A DNA stretch of 11,058 nt from Candidatus Zixiibacteriota bacterium (GCA_011777135.1 JAABVY010000092.1:1-11058); one strand, 5' to 3'; positions 1-6,782 are shown, numbered from the stretch's first letter. The notes: generated by a model from the sequence alone, not told the origin. Made by a program: numbers and translations.

Positions 1-20
1 ATCTATTTTCCACTTGAGAG

Positions 21-44
21 AAAAGCGGGCCCCCGCTATTTTAA
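21..44. terminator. GC-rich hairpin, probable bidirectional terminator
   Basis: The stem AGCGGG (24-29) pairs with CCCGCT (32-37), formally with a 2-base loop and more realistically as 5 pairs around a 4-base loop. It is preceded by AAAA and followed by ATTTTAATTAAA. Read on either strand, the hairpin is followed by a run rich in U, as in intrinsic terminators. It could end a plus-strand transcript entering from the left or back up termination of katG from the right. No gene is visible between it and the window edge. Confidence 0.5.
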
Positions 45-123
45 TTAAATGCACAACCATTACTTATAAATCACAAGAATCCAAAACTGATTGAATCTAC
101 CAAGGACATGTTGGACACATATC

Positions 124-160
124 GGCAAAATAATAGGAGGTCGACCATGGTCGACCTCCT
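124..160 (-). terminator. 26-bp perfect palindrome, probable katG terminator
   Basis: Positions 135-160 form a perfect palindrome; each arm is AGGAGGTCGACCA and its complement, with no spacer. In the minus-strand RNA it folds into a stem of about 11 pairs with a minimal loop, beginning 24 bases after the katG stop codon, and is followed by AUUAUUUU. This position and tail fit an intrinsic terminator for perR-katG. The U tract is interrupted, so efficiency is uncertain. Each arm also reads as a strong Shine-Dalgarno sequence six bases before ATG, on both strands (see findings). Confidence 0.6.
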
Positions 161-184
161 GTAAGTCAGTTATATTAGAAAAGT

Positions 185-2404
185 CTATTTTAGATCGAAG
201 CGATCGAGGTTCATAACCTTATCCCAGGCTGCTACAAAGTCATGTACAAACTTTTCTTCAGCATCTTCACATGCATAAACTTCTGCAATTGCTCTAAGCT
301 GGGAATTTGAGCCAAAGCTGAGATCGACGCGGGTCCCGGTCCATTTAGGTTTACCAGTCGCACTGTCACGGCCTTCGAACACCTCTTCGTCTTTCGAGCT
401 TGCCTTCCACTCTGTGTTCATATCGAGCAGATTGACAAAAAAGTCATTCGTTAGCTTCTCCGGACGGGTTGTGAAGACTCCGTGTTTGATCTGCCCAAAG
501 TTTGCATTCAGTGCACGCATACCGCCGATAAGTACTGTCATCTCAGGAGCTGTGAGTGTCAGCAGCTGCGCCCGATCAAGCAGCAACTCCTCCGGCAGTA
601 CTGCGAATTTAGCTTTCTGGTAGTTACGGAACCCGTCTGCGACCGGTTCGAGTACGGTGAATGATTCGACATCGGTTTGCTCCTCGGTGGCGTCCATACG
701 TCCCGGTGTAAATGGGACCTTCACATCGTAACCTGCATCCTTCGCAGCCTTCTCAACACCCGCGCAACCAGCTAAAACAATCAGGTCAGCCAGGGAAGCC
801 CTCTTTCCGCCAGACTGAGCACTGTTAAACTCCTTCTGAATATCTTTCAGCACTTTCAATACTTTCGTTAGTTGCTTCGGTTGGTTTACTTCCCAGTCCT
901 TCTGGGGTGCAAGACGAATGCGCGCGCCATTCGCTCCGCCCCGCATGTCGGAACCACGGAAGGTCGATGCTGAAGCCCAAGCTGTCGAGACCAGCTCAGG
1001 TATAGACAGTCCGGAAGCAAGGACTTTGGCTTTGAGATCGGCAATATCCTGATCATCAATCAATTCATGATCCACGGGAGGAATTGGATCTTGCCAGATA
1101 AGATCCTCTTCGGGTACTTCCGGGCCAAAATAGCGTGAACGGGGACCCATGTCGCGATGAGTCAGCTTGAACCATGCCCGGGCGAAGGCATCCGCAAATT
1201 CTTCAGGATTCTCCAGGTAACGCCGCGCAATCGGCTCGTAGATAGGGTCAAACTTAAGCGAGAGATCCGCAGTGGTCATCATGGGGCGATGCTTCTTTGA
1301 CGGGTCGTGTGCGTCAACCACCATGTCCTCTTCGGCCACATCCTTGGCCAGCCATTGATTGGCACCAGCCGGGCTTTTGACCAACTCCCAGTCATACTTG
1401 AACAGCATCTTCAGATAGCCCATATCCCATTTGGTCGGGTTCGGCTTCCAGGCGCCCTCGATGCCGCTGGTGATTGTATCACCGCCTTTGCCGCTGCCAT
1501 GTCTGCTCTTCCAGCCCAGGCCCTGCTCTTCGATGGGGGCCGCCTCAGGTTCCGGACCGACAAGCGCCGCATCGCCCGCGCCATGACACTTGCCGAATGT
1601 GTGCCCTCCAGCAACCAACGCCACGGTTTCCTCGTCGTTCATCGCCATTCGCCCAAAGGTCTCTCGAACGTCGCGGCCGGACGCAACCGGGTCCGGATTT
1701 CCATCCGGGCCTTCCGGATTCACATAAATCAGACCCATCTGCACAGCCGCCAGGGGGTTTTCCAGTTCCCGGTCGCCGGAATAACGGCTCTTGGGCTTGT
1801 CGCTCGTAGCCAGCCATTCCTCTTCGGCACCCCAGTAAATATCCTCTTCCGGCTCCCAGATATCCGGTCGTCCGCCGGCGAAACCGAAGGTCTCGAATCC
1901 CATCGACTCCAAAGCGACATTTCCGGCCAGGATCATGAGATCGGCCCAGGATATCCTTTTGCCGTATTTCTTTTTAATCGGCCAGAGTAGCCGGCGTGCC
2001 TTATCGAGATTCACATTGTCAGGCCAGCTGTTGAGAGGTGCAAAGCGCTGGTTTCCGGTTCCCCCTCCTCCGCGGCCATCGCCCATGCGGTAGGTGCCCG
2101 CGCTGTGCCATGCCATCCGAATGAAAAGTCCGCCATAGTGACCGTAGTCAGCCGGCCACCAGTCTTGCGAGTCGGTCATCAGGGCATAGAGGTCCTTCTT
2201 CAGAGCATCATAGTCGAGTTTCTTGAATTCCTCAGCATAGTTGAAATCTTCACCCATAGGATTGGATTTGGCAGAATGCTGGTGCAGGATTTTCAAGTTC
2301 AACTGGTTCGGCCACCAGTCCCGGTTCGAAGTTCCAGACATCCGCCTGTTTGCTCCACCAACTATCGAGGATTTGTTTTCACTACTTACATTCTCATCTG
2401 CCAT
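185..2404 (-). CDS. katG: Catalase-peroxidase KatG
   Basis: A bifunctional haem enzyme that disproportionates hydrogen peroxide and has peroxidase activity; expected to be a cytoplasmic homodimer. It is full length at 739 residues (family usually 720-750) with both the active N-terminal and the inactive duplicated C-terminal peroxidase halves. Visible active-site residues are the distal triad R96, W99, H100 (RMAWHSAGTYR), proximal H268 in GGHTFGKCHG with D380 in TTADL, and mobile R417 in THRDMGP. Y227 and M253 are placed to form, with W99, the Met-Tyr-Trp crosslink required for catalase activity. The serine of the TSGIE motif (S313) corresponds to the isoniazid-related Ser315 of the Mycobacterium tuberculosis enzyme. 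The ATG start is supported by AAGGAGA (complement of 2409-2415) five bases upstream. It follows perR by 33 bp and is probably co-transcribed and PerR-controlled. There is no signal peptide. Confidence 0.98.
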   Translation of the reverse strand: MADENVSSENKSSIVGGANRRMSGTSNRDWWPNQLNLKILHQHSAKSNPMGEDFNYAEEFKKLDYDALKKDLYALMTDSQDWWPADYGHYGGLFIRMAWHSAGTYRMGDGRGGGGTGNQRFAPLNSWPDNVNLDKARRLLWPIKKKYGKRISWADLMILAGNVALESMGFETFGFAGGRPDIWEPEEDIYWGAEEEWLATSDKPKSRYSGDRELENPLAAVQMGLIYVNPEGPDGNPDPVASGRDVRETFGRMAMNDEETVALVAGGHTFGKCHGAGDAALVGPEPEAAPIEEQGLGWKSRHGSGKGGDTITSGIEGAWKPNPTKWDMGYLKMLFKYDWELVKSPAGANQWLAKDVAEEDMVVDAHDPSKKHRPMMTTADLSLKFDPIYEPIARRYLENPEEFADAFARAWFKLTHRDMGPRSRYFGPEVPEEDLIWQDPIPPVDHELIDDQDIADLKAKVLASGLSIPELVSTAWASASTFRGSDMRGGANGARIRLAPQKDWEVNQPKQLTKVLKVLKDIQKEFNSAQSGGKRASLADLIVLAGCAGVEKAAKDAGYDVKVPFTPGRMDATEEQTDVESFTVLEPVADGFRNYQKAKFAVLPEELLLDRAQLLTLTAPEMTVLIGGMRALNANFGQIKHGVFTTRPEKLTNDFFVNLLDMNTEWKASSKDEEVFEGRDSATGKPKWTGTRVDLSFGSNSQLRAIAEVYACEDAEEKFVHDFVAAWDKVMNLDRFDLK

Positions 2405-2408
2405 AATG

Positions 2409-2434
2409 TCTCCTTATAATGATTTAAGTTATAA
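2409..2434 (-). promoter_or_regulatory. katG ribosome binding site overlapping a PerR-box-like repeat
   Basis: The 33-bp spacer between perR and katG contains the katG Shine-Dalgarno AAGGAG and, overlapping its upstream edge, TTATAATGATTTAAG (plus strand, 2414-2428). Compared with the Bacillus PerR box TTATAATnATTATAA, the first half-site is perfect and 11 of 14 specified bases match. A second TTATAA follows at 2429-2434. PerR bound here could block an internal katG promoter or transcript elongation. The region is AT-rich, so chance similarity is possible. Confidence 0.35.
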
Positions 2435-2437
2435 ATA

Positions 2438-2890
2438 TTAGATATCCTTTTTACTGCAACTGGAACATATGCCATCGATTACGACATGTTTGAGATCTAT
2501 TTCACCCCAGCGAGATATGGATTTCGGAGGTTTCATCCGGTCAAAATAGGGCCAATAGAAATCTTCTATTTTACCACATTGTGTACAAACAAGATGATGA
2601 TGAATTGATAAGTTGTGATCAAAACGGGTTGCATTATCGATATGGTGAACTTTTCTGATCAGGCCATATTCTTCAAAAGTCCCGATTGTCCGGTAAACAG
2701 TATCCAGAGAGATTGTACTCAGATGTTTACGTACCTGATTAAAAATGTCTTCAGTTGTGGGGTGATTGGGATTTTGAATCAGCATTCGAAATATCTCAGT
2801 CCTTTGATGAGTAATCCTTAATCCTTTGGATTTGCAGACCTTTTCAAAGCTGTCCATCAATTCTGCAACATGATCGCTTGCTTTTTTCAT
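2438..2890 (-). CDS. perR: PerR-type peroxide-sensing regulator (Fur family)
   Basis: A metal-dependent repressor of 150 residues with an N-terminal winged helix (about 15-88) and a C-terminal dimerisation/metal domain. The five regulatory ligands of Bacillus PerR (H37, D85, H91, H93, D104) are matched here by H43, D91, H97, H99 and D110, all shifted by exactly six. The four structural zinc cysteines match as C102, C105, C142 and C145. The aspartate at the D85 position (RFD) is the residue that usually separates peroxide-sensing PerR from iron-sensing Fur, which has Glu there. Iron-catalysed oxidation of the histidines would release DNA and derepress katG, the next gene. No convincing Shine-Dalgarno precedes the chosen ATG: AGGA lies 14 bases away, and a second ATG at residue 12 is no better. 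A minor start error is therefore possible, although the domain alignment favours the longer form. The biological assignment as PerR rather than Fur is by motif and neighbour. Confidence 0.93.
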   Translation of the reverse strand: MKKASDHVAELMDSFEKVCKSKGLRITHQRTEIFRMLIQNPNHPTTEDIFNQVRKHLSTISLDTVYRTIGTFEEYGLIRKVHHIDNATRFDHNLSIHHHLVCTQCGKIEDFYWPYFDRMKPPKSISRWGEIDLKHVVIDGICSSCSKKDI

Positions 2891-2903
2891 GAATGCTGTA
2901 ACA

Positions 2904-2934
2904 TTCCTATTGTAGAATTGTTCCTATTTAGGAA
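2904..2934 (-). promoter_or_regulatory. Candidate operator/promoter region of perR-katG
   Basis: TTCCTATTTAGGAA (2921-2934) is an inverted repeat with 6-base arms, and the left arm with flank, TTCCTATT, recurs at 2904-2911. The pair lies 14 to 44 bases upstream of the perR start codon, where an autoregulatory operator would be expected. It does not closely match the Bacillus PerR consensus. On the minus strand TACAAT at about 2908-2913 could serve as a -10 element, but I find no good -35 at standard spacing. Confidence 0.3.
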
Positions 2935-3061
2935 TATTTATAAGTGAATTTTATTTCAAATTGTGAAATTGTGGATATCCTCATATACATCCTCATAACA
3001 TAAAAAGGGGAAGCACCGAACGCTGTATTGCCCGTAATCTATTGCTATTATTAAGGATTAG
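2935..3061. other. AT-rich intergenic stretch with short repeats
   Basis: No coding frame is convincing here. Two small structures are visible: an inverted repeat ATTTCA-aattg-TGAAAT (2953-2969) and a direct repeat ATCCTCATA at 2977-2985 and 2989-2997. The minus strand of 2935-2975 is AT-rich and may carry further promoter elements for perR. An in-frame stop at 3059-3061 closes the dockerin frame that begins immediately afterwards. Confidence 0.4.
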
Positions 3062-3214
3062 TATCTGACGTTTTCTCCAGATTTATCGGAATCCGGGGAT
3101 ACTAATTGTGACGGTGCGGTGAATATTTCTGATGCGGTCTGGATCATAAACTACGTATTCATCGGCGGAAGTGGGCCCTGTGACACTAATGGTGATGAAA
3201 TCCCGGATTGCTAA
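3062..3214 (+). pseudogene. Orphan C-terminal dockerin tail (gene relic)
   Basis: The plus strand is open for 50 codons before TAA at 3212-3214. It encodes one complete type I dockerin calcium-binding segment, GDTNCDGAVNISDAVWIINY, with Asp/Asn/Asp at loop positions 1, 3, 5 and Asp at 12, the EF-hand-like loop pattern. A shortened second loop follows, CDTNGDEIPDC, and then the stop. This is how many secreted proteins with dockerin-type C-termini end. There is no plausible start codon or ribosome binding site, and an in-frame TAG at 3059 closes the frame just upstream. I read it as the surviving 3' end of a deleted or disrupted secreted-protein gene. A frameshift or assembly break upstream is the alternative. 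The dockerin identity is confident; its status as a relic is inference. Confidence 0.75.
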
Positions 3215-3228
3215 TATAAGGAGTATTA

Positions 3229-3366
3229 ATGACCTTATCAAATCCTGAGGATTCGCTAAGCCGATTTTTTAATCCAGAATCGGAGAATAGAAAATGCCCG
3301 ATTCTTATGTCTGCGCACAAGTACCGGGCATCTGTCTTACTATTGGGGAGGATGGATAAGTTATGA
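3229..3366 (+). CDS. Doubtful 45-residue open frame with good ribosome binding site
   Basis: The ATG at 3229 is preceded at five bases by a perfect AAGGAG (3218-3223), and the frame runs 45 codons to TGA. The product starts MTLSNPEDSLSRFFNPESEN, has no membrane segment or recognisable motif, and has a basic C-terminal half. It begins 14 bases after the stop of the dockerin relic, as if it had been the next gene of a former plus-strand operon. Against it, the inverted repeats 3261-3331, which look like a terminator for the opposite strand, lie inside it. It may be another relic or chance. Confidence 0.2.
   Translation: MTLSNPEDSLSRFFNPESENRKCPILMSAHKYRASVLLLGRMDKL
3261..3331 (-). terminator. 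Interlocking inverted repeats, probable tad operon terminator
   Basis: ATGCCCG (3294-3300) pairs with CGGGCAT (3325-3331); on the minus strand this hairpin is followed by TTTTCTATT, a terminator-like tail, 62 bases after the last small gene of the tad operon. A second stem, CCGATT (3261-3266) with AATCGG (3278-3283), lies beyond it. GAATCGG (3277-3283) can alternatively pair with CCGATTC (3298-3304), which overlaps the first stem. The main stem has a long inner loop of 24 bases with only partial pairing, so strength is uncertain. Confidence 0.4.
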
Positions 3367-3392
3367 AATCTGTCAGGTCAGCTTCTGCTGTT

Positions 3393-3497
3393 TCACAGGT
3401 TTCTGTGAGTCTGCTTTTTAAGCCTTGCATTCCGCTTGGCAAAGTAGAGCAAACCCAGTATGACCGCAACCACGATCAGAATAATTGTTGTAGACAT
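3393..3497 (-). CDS. Small single-span membrane protein at the end of the tad operon
   Basis: A 34-residue protein. A short polar start MSTT is followed by a hydrophobic segment IILIVVAVILGLLYF (residues 5-19) and then a strongly basic tail rich in Lys/Arg (K21, R22, R25, K27, K28, R32). This charge pattern predicts one membrane span with the C-terminus in the cytoplasm by the positive-inside rule. The start is strongly supported: AAGGAG (complement of 3504-3509) stands six bases before ATG. It begins 24 bp after the tadC stop on the same strand, so it is probably translated from the tad transcript. I do not recognise a family. A role as an accessory to the TadB/TadC inner-membrane platform is only a guess from position. 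It is too short for most gene callers and may be unannotated in relatives. Confidence 0.6.
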   Translation of the reverse strand: MSTTIILIVVAVILGLLYFAKRNARLKKQTHRNL

Positions 3498-3521
3498 TGG
3501 AAACTCCTTACTATTGGTTAT

Positions 3522-4421
3522 CTACACTACAGTTGAAAGCGTTTTATACATAATGATCAGCGCGGGCCCGACCAGAATTACCAGGAGCTCGGGAAAAATC
3601 AGAAGAACCAGCGGAAATACCAGCTTCACCGAGGTCTTGTTTGCCCTTTCCTCGGCATTCTGCCTGCGCTTGAATCTCATCGAATCGGCCAGGACTCTCA
3701 GTGATTCGGCAATGCTTGTTCCCAGCTTTTCGGCCTGAATCAGGGTGATTGCCAGAGACCTGATTTCCTCCACTCCGGTCCTGTCGGCCAGATTCCTGAA
3801 GGCATCCTGCTTGGAGCCGCCGATCAAAAATTCCTGAGTCAGAAGGTGCAGCTCCTCATATAGAGGATTCTTGCTGCCGCGATTTTCGTTCACTATTCTG
3901 TGAATTGCTGCCGTGAAACTCAGTCCCGCTTCCGCACAAACGACCATGAGATCCAGGGCATTGGGAATCGCCCTTCTGATTTCCTCTCTGCGCTTAACAA
4001 TCTTGTGCATGACCCAGGCTTTGGGAATAACCGCACCCACGACTGCACCCACAAAAACCATAGCGGTCATCTCCGCAGAATTGAGGTACAGTTTGAAGCC
4101 GAGCACTACCGCTGCCGCTGTAAAAAGCACAGTCGACAACAGCCTCCAGCCGTAATAATTCGATACGCTCTGGGGCTTTCTGTATCCAGCCTTGGCCAGC
4201 CATGATTTGAGATAGGATGACTGGTTATTAGCCTCGCCCCAGAGAGAGAGACCTTTTTTGCGTGCGGCATTTGACCTCCTTTTTAAAGACGTCTCATTGC
4301 TCTGCAGCTCACCCAGCCTGCGCCTGAGCGGATTTTTGGCCTTGGAGTACATATAAAGCAATGTAAATGCCAGCAGGAAGCCGGATACAAATACAAAAGC
4401 GATTATTAAATATATATCCAT
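3522..4421 (-). CDS. tadC: Tad pilus inner-membrane platform protein TadC
   Basis: A polytopic inner-membrane protein that works with TadB as the platform on which the ATPase TadA drives pilus assembly. With the ATG start it has 299 residues: an N-terminal span (about 5-25), two spans (93-111, 119-137), and a type II secretion F domain (about 152-288) opening with IPNALDLMVVCAEAGLSFTA. It ends in the typical EERANKTSVKLVFPL stretch and a final hydrophobic segment (268-291). I chose ATG at 4421 because AGGTGG lies five bases upstream. An in-frame GTG at 4430, directly abutting the tadB stop, would add three residues but has poor spacing to that site. The gap to tadB is 9 bp, consistent with translational coupling. 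Confidence 0.95.
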   Translation of the reverse strand: MDIYLIIAFVFVSGFLLAFTLLYMYSKAKNPLRRRLGELQSNETSLKRRSNAARKKGLSLWGEANNQSSYLKSWLAKAGYRKPQSVSNYYGWRLLSTVLFTAAAVVLGFKLYLNSAEMTAMVFVGAVVGAVIPKAWVMHKIVKRREEIRRAIPNALDLMVVCAEAGLSFTAAIHRIVNENRGSKNPLYEELHLLTQEFLIGGSKQDAFRNLADRTGVEEIRSLAITLIQAEKLGTSIAESLRVLADSMRFKRRQNAEERANKTSVKLVFPLVLLIFPELLVILVGPALIIMYKTLSTVV

Positions 4422-4430
4422 TACATCCAC

Positions 4431-5402
4431 CTATAGCCTGATGTTGACAATTTTTCTTATTACAAAAATCCCTATTATCTGCATGAGGATGGCTGCGATA
4501 AGAAGATAATTTCCTATCTTCTCTTTGATAAGCACCATCACGTAATCAGGATTAAGCAGATAAATGGCTATGGCCATTATTATCGGCAGAAGAATCAGGA
4601 CCATTCCCGAGAACCTGCCATGCACCGTCTTGGTTTTCACTTCCCTTTTCAATCTCAGCCGGTCCCTGATAGTCTTGGCGGTTTTATTCAGAACCTCCGC
4701 CAGGTTGCCGCCGGTTTTCTTATGAATAAGCAGGGCGGTCAGGAATATTTCCAGGTCATCGCTTGGCACCCGCATCTTAAGATTGTTGAGAGCCTCGGAA
4801 AGCTCAATGCCCAGGTTCTGTTCCTCGTACGTAATGGCCATCTCAAGTCCCAGAGGATCAGGAATTTCCTGCACCACCATCCTCAATGAAGAGTCAAAAG
4901 AAAATCCTGCCTTCAAGGCATTGACGATCATATCCAGAGCCTCGGGCAGCTGGCCCTCAAATTCCTCCAGCCTTTTCCGTTTTTTCATGACCAGGAAGAG
5001 GTAGGGTATCGCTATTCCCGCAATTCCCATGGCAACTGAGATCAGCATATCGTGAAGCAGATGATATCCCAGTAACATGAACAAAGCGCCAAGAGAGAAC
5101 ATACTTAAAACCAGTGTACCCAGATTTACAGAGACTCCTGCCTGTGTAATCAGAATCTGCAAATTCCTGGAGAATCTCAATTTCATCAGGAAATTGTGCA
5201 GCAATGGAATATTGCTGAGCTTATTATCCTTTATAAGCGAGTGCAGGAATTCATCCTGAATTTCGCCCCCGGCTGCAATTCCATTCAGACGCATCTTCAT
5301 GCGCCTGCTTTCGCTGCTCATTCTATTCTTGAGGAACAGAAAAAGCCCGAAAGTAATGAAAAATACGGCCGCAAAAACCAGAATTGCTATCTTGAGTATC
5401 AT
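4431..5402 (-). CDS. tadB: Tad pilus inner-membrane platform protein TadB
   Basis: A paralogue and partner of TadC; together they form the inner-membrane platform contacted by TadA. It has 323 residues: an N-terminal span (3-25), a cytoplasmic segment, two adjacent spans (about 96-115 and 118-138), and a type II secretion F domain (about 150-282) with FEGQLPEALDMIVNALKAG and HKKTGGNLAEVLNKTAKTIR. Two C-terminal spans (264-284, 298-317) follow. The ATG is preceded by GGAG at nine bases. That site is formed partly by the tadA stop codon (TAG-GAG), so translation of tadB is probably coupled to tadA. Length and layout are normal for the family. Confidence 0.95.
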   Translation of the reverse strand: MILKIAILVFAAVFFITFGLFLFLKNRMSSESRRMKMRLNGIAAGGEIQDEFLHSLIKDNKLSNIPLLHNFLMKLRFSRNLQILITQAGVSVNLGTLVLSMFSLGALFMLLGYHLLHDMLISVAMGIAGIAIPYLFLVMKKRKRLEEFEGQLPEALDMIVNALKAGFSFDSSLRMVVQEIPDPLGLEMAITYEEQNLGIELSEALNNLKMRVPSDDLEIFLTALLIHKKTGGNLAEVLNKTAKTIRDRLRLKREVKTKTVHGRFSGMVLILLPIIMAIAIYLLNPDYVMVLIKEKIGNYLLIAAILMQIIGIFVIRKIVNIRL

Positions 5403-5414
5403 AGATATATGCTC

Positions 5415-6761
5415 CTACAAATTAAATACATCTGCCTGAAGCTTAACACCGGATGTAATGATGCGCTCCAGCGAGCTCGGACGGATTCCTGTCGCTCTAT
5501 ACTGGCCTAGTACTTCACCCTCCTCGCCAACTCCGGTTCTATCATATTTAAATATCTCCTGCATCGTAATGGTGTCGTTTTCCATCCCGACTATCTCGGA
5601 AATACTAGAAATCTTGCGGGATCCATCACTGAAGCGATTAATCTGTATTACGATGTCGATGGCGGAGCTTATCAACTGTCGGATAGCTTTTTCTCGAATC
5701 TCTATTCCAGCAAGAAGCATCAGTGTTTCCAACCTGAGCAAAACATCCCTGGAACTGTTGGCGTGAATTGTCGTCAGTGATCCGTCATGACCTGTGTTCA
5801 TGGCCTGCAACATATCATAGATTTCGGCTCCCCTGACCTCACCGATAATTATTCGGTTGGGTCTCATCCTGAGAGCATTTCGAACCAGATCTCTCTGCTC
5901 GACCGTGCCCTTTCCTTCGATATTGGGCGGCCTCGTCTCAAGTCTGATCACATGGGGCTGCTGCAGCTTCAGCTCGGCCGAGTCCTCAATTGTGATAATT
6001 CTCTCCTCGGTTGGAATGTATCCCGAGAGAATATTCAGAAGCGTTGTTTTACCTGCACCGGTTCCGCCAGAAATAATTACGTTCAATCGGCTTTTTACAG
6101 CCCCCTGCAGAAATTGCACCATGGGCATGGAGACAGAATTATTTTTCAGGAGATCGTTCATGCTCAAAACATCCGACCTGAATTTTCTTATCGAGAGCAT
6201 TGGACCATCGATCGCTATGGGCGGAATCACGGCATTGACACGCGAACCGTCTGGCAGACGGGCGTCAGCCATGGGAGAAGATTCATCGACCCTGCGCCCG
6301 ACTTTGGATAGTATTCTGTCAATTATGAGCATAAGATGACTGTCACTTTTGAACCTGGTGTCCGTAATCATCAGCTTGCCGTTTTTCTCGATATATACCT
6401 GACCGTAAGTATTGACCAGAATATCAGATATGTCCTGGTCATGGGTATATCTTTCAATCGGCCCCAGTCCAAGGGTCTCGTTCTGGATTTCATTAATCAG
6501 CCGCTCTTTATTTTCCTGGCTCAGGAAGATATTTTCTTCAGCAACCAGGATTTCAGTGATCTCTCGGATCTGAGCACGCAGGAGTGCCTGGTCCAGATTG
6601 GCCAGGGCGGCCAGATTGAGCCTGTCAACCAGCTTCTGGTGAAGGCGGGTTTTTAATTCCTCAAAGCTGTCTCGCCTTTGCTGAGGGGTCTCTGAATCTG
6701 CATTCTGAAAAGGCTGGCTGGCCTGAATTCTTTCTCCCTCTGGATTCTTTCTAAAATTCAT
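5415..6761 (-). CDS. tadA: Tad pilus assembly ATPase TadA/CpaF
   Basis: A hexameric type II/IV secretion ATPase that powers Flp pilus assembly at the cytoplasmic face of the inner membrane. It has 448 residues, a normal length. The N-terminal 30 residues are polar and variable, then an all-alpha N-terminal domain leads to the catalytic core. Motifs are Walker A GGTGAGKTT (232-240), Asp box RIITIEDSAEL with E259 and D260, Walker B RIIIGEVRG with E308, and His box GHDGSLTTIHAN with H325 and H333. Arginine-rich stretches (RLPDGSRVN, RKFR) for inter-subunit ATP contact are present. All catalytic residues look intact. The ribosome binding site is weak (GGGA eight bases before ATG), but the start agrees with family length and lies 21 bp after cpaE. 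Confidence 0.97.
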   Translation of the reverse strand: MNFRKNPEGERIQASQPFQNADSETPQQRRDSFEELKTRLHQKLVDRLNLAALANLDQALLRAQIREITEILVAEENIFLSQENKERLINEIQNETLGLGPIERYTHDQDISDILVNTYGQVYIEKNGKLMITDTRFKSDSHLMLIIDRILSKVGRRVDESSPMADARLPDGSRVNAVIPPIAIDGPMLSIRKFRSDVLSMNDLLKNNSVSMPMVQFLQGAVKSRLNVIISGGTGAGKTTLLNILSGYIPTEERIITIEDSAELKLQQPHVIRLETRPPNIEGKGTVEQRDLVRNALRMRPNRIIIGEVRGAEIYDMLQAMNTGHDGSLTTIHANSSRDVLLRLETLMLLAGIEIREKAIRQLISSAIDIVIQINRFSDGSRKISSISEIVGMENDTITMQEIFKYDRTGVGEEGEVLGQYRATGIRPSSLERIITSGVKLQADVFNL

Positions 6762-6782
6762 AACTTATATCCCAATCTAAAA

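Noticed and set aside
71..148. 25-codon minus-strand frame starting inside the palindrome
   Set aside because: It has an ideal start signal, but this follows from the palindrome itself; the signal is buried in the hairpin and the product has no recognisable feature. Kept only as part of the palindrome finding.
1307..1990. Plus-strand open frame of 227 codons opposite katG
   Set aside because: It lies entirely antisense to well-conserved katG coding sequence, has no ribosome binding site or recognisable motif, and is explained by the higher GC content of this part of katG.
2953..2997. Short inverted and direct repeats as a possible CRISPR or integration site
   Set aside because: Repeat units are only 6-9 bases, occur twice, and have no spacers or integrase gene nearby; AT-rich chance similarity is sufficient.
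3363..3536. Plus-strand frame overlapping the stop of the 45-codon frame
   Set aside because: It is antisense to the small membrane protein gene and the tadC end, with a poorly spaced ribosome binding site and no protein-like composition.
5787..6339. Long plus-strand frames opposite tadA
   Set aside because: They are antisense to the Walker A, Asp box and Walker B coding region of tadA and show no protein-like features of their own.
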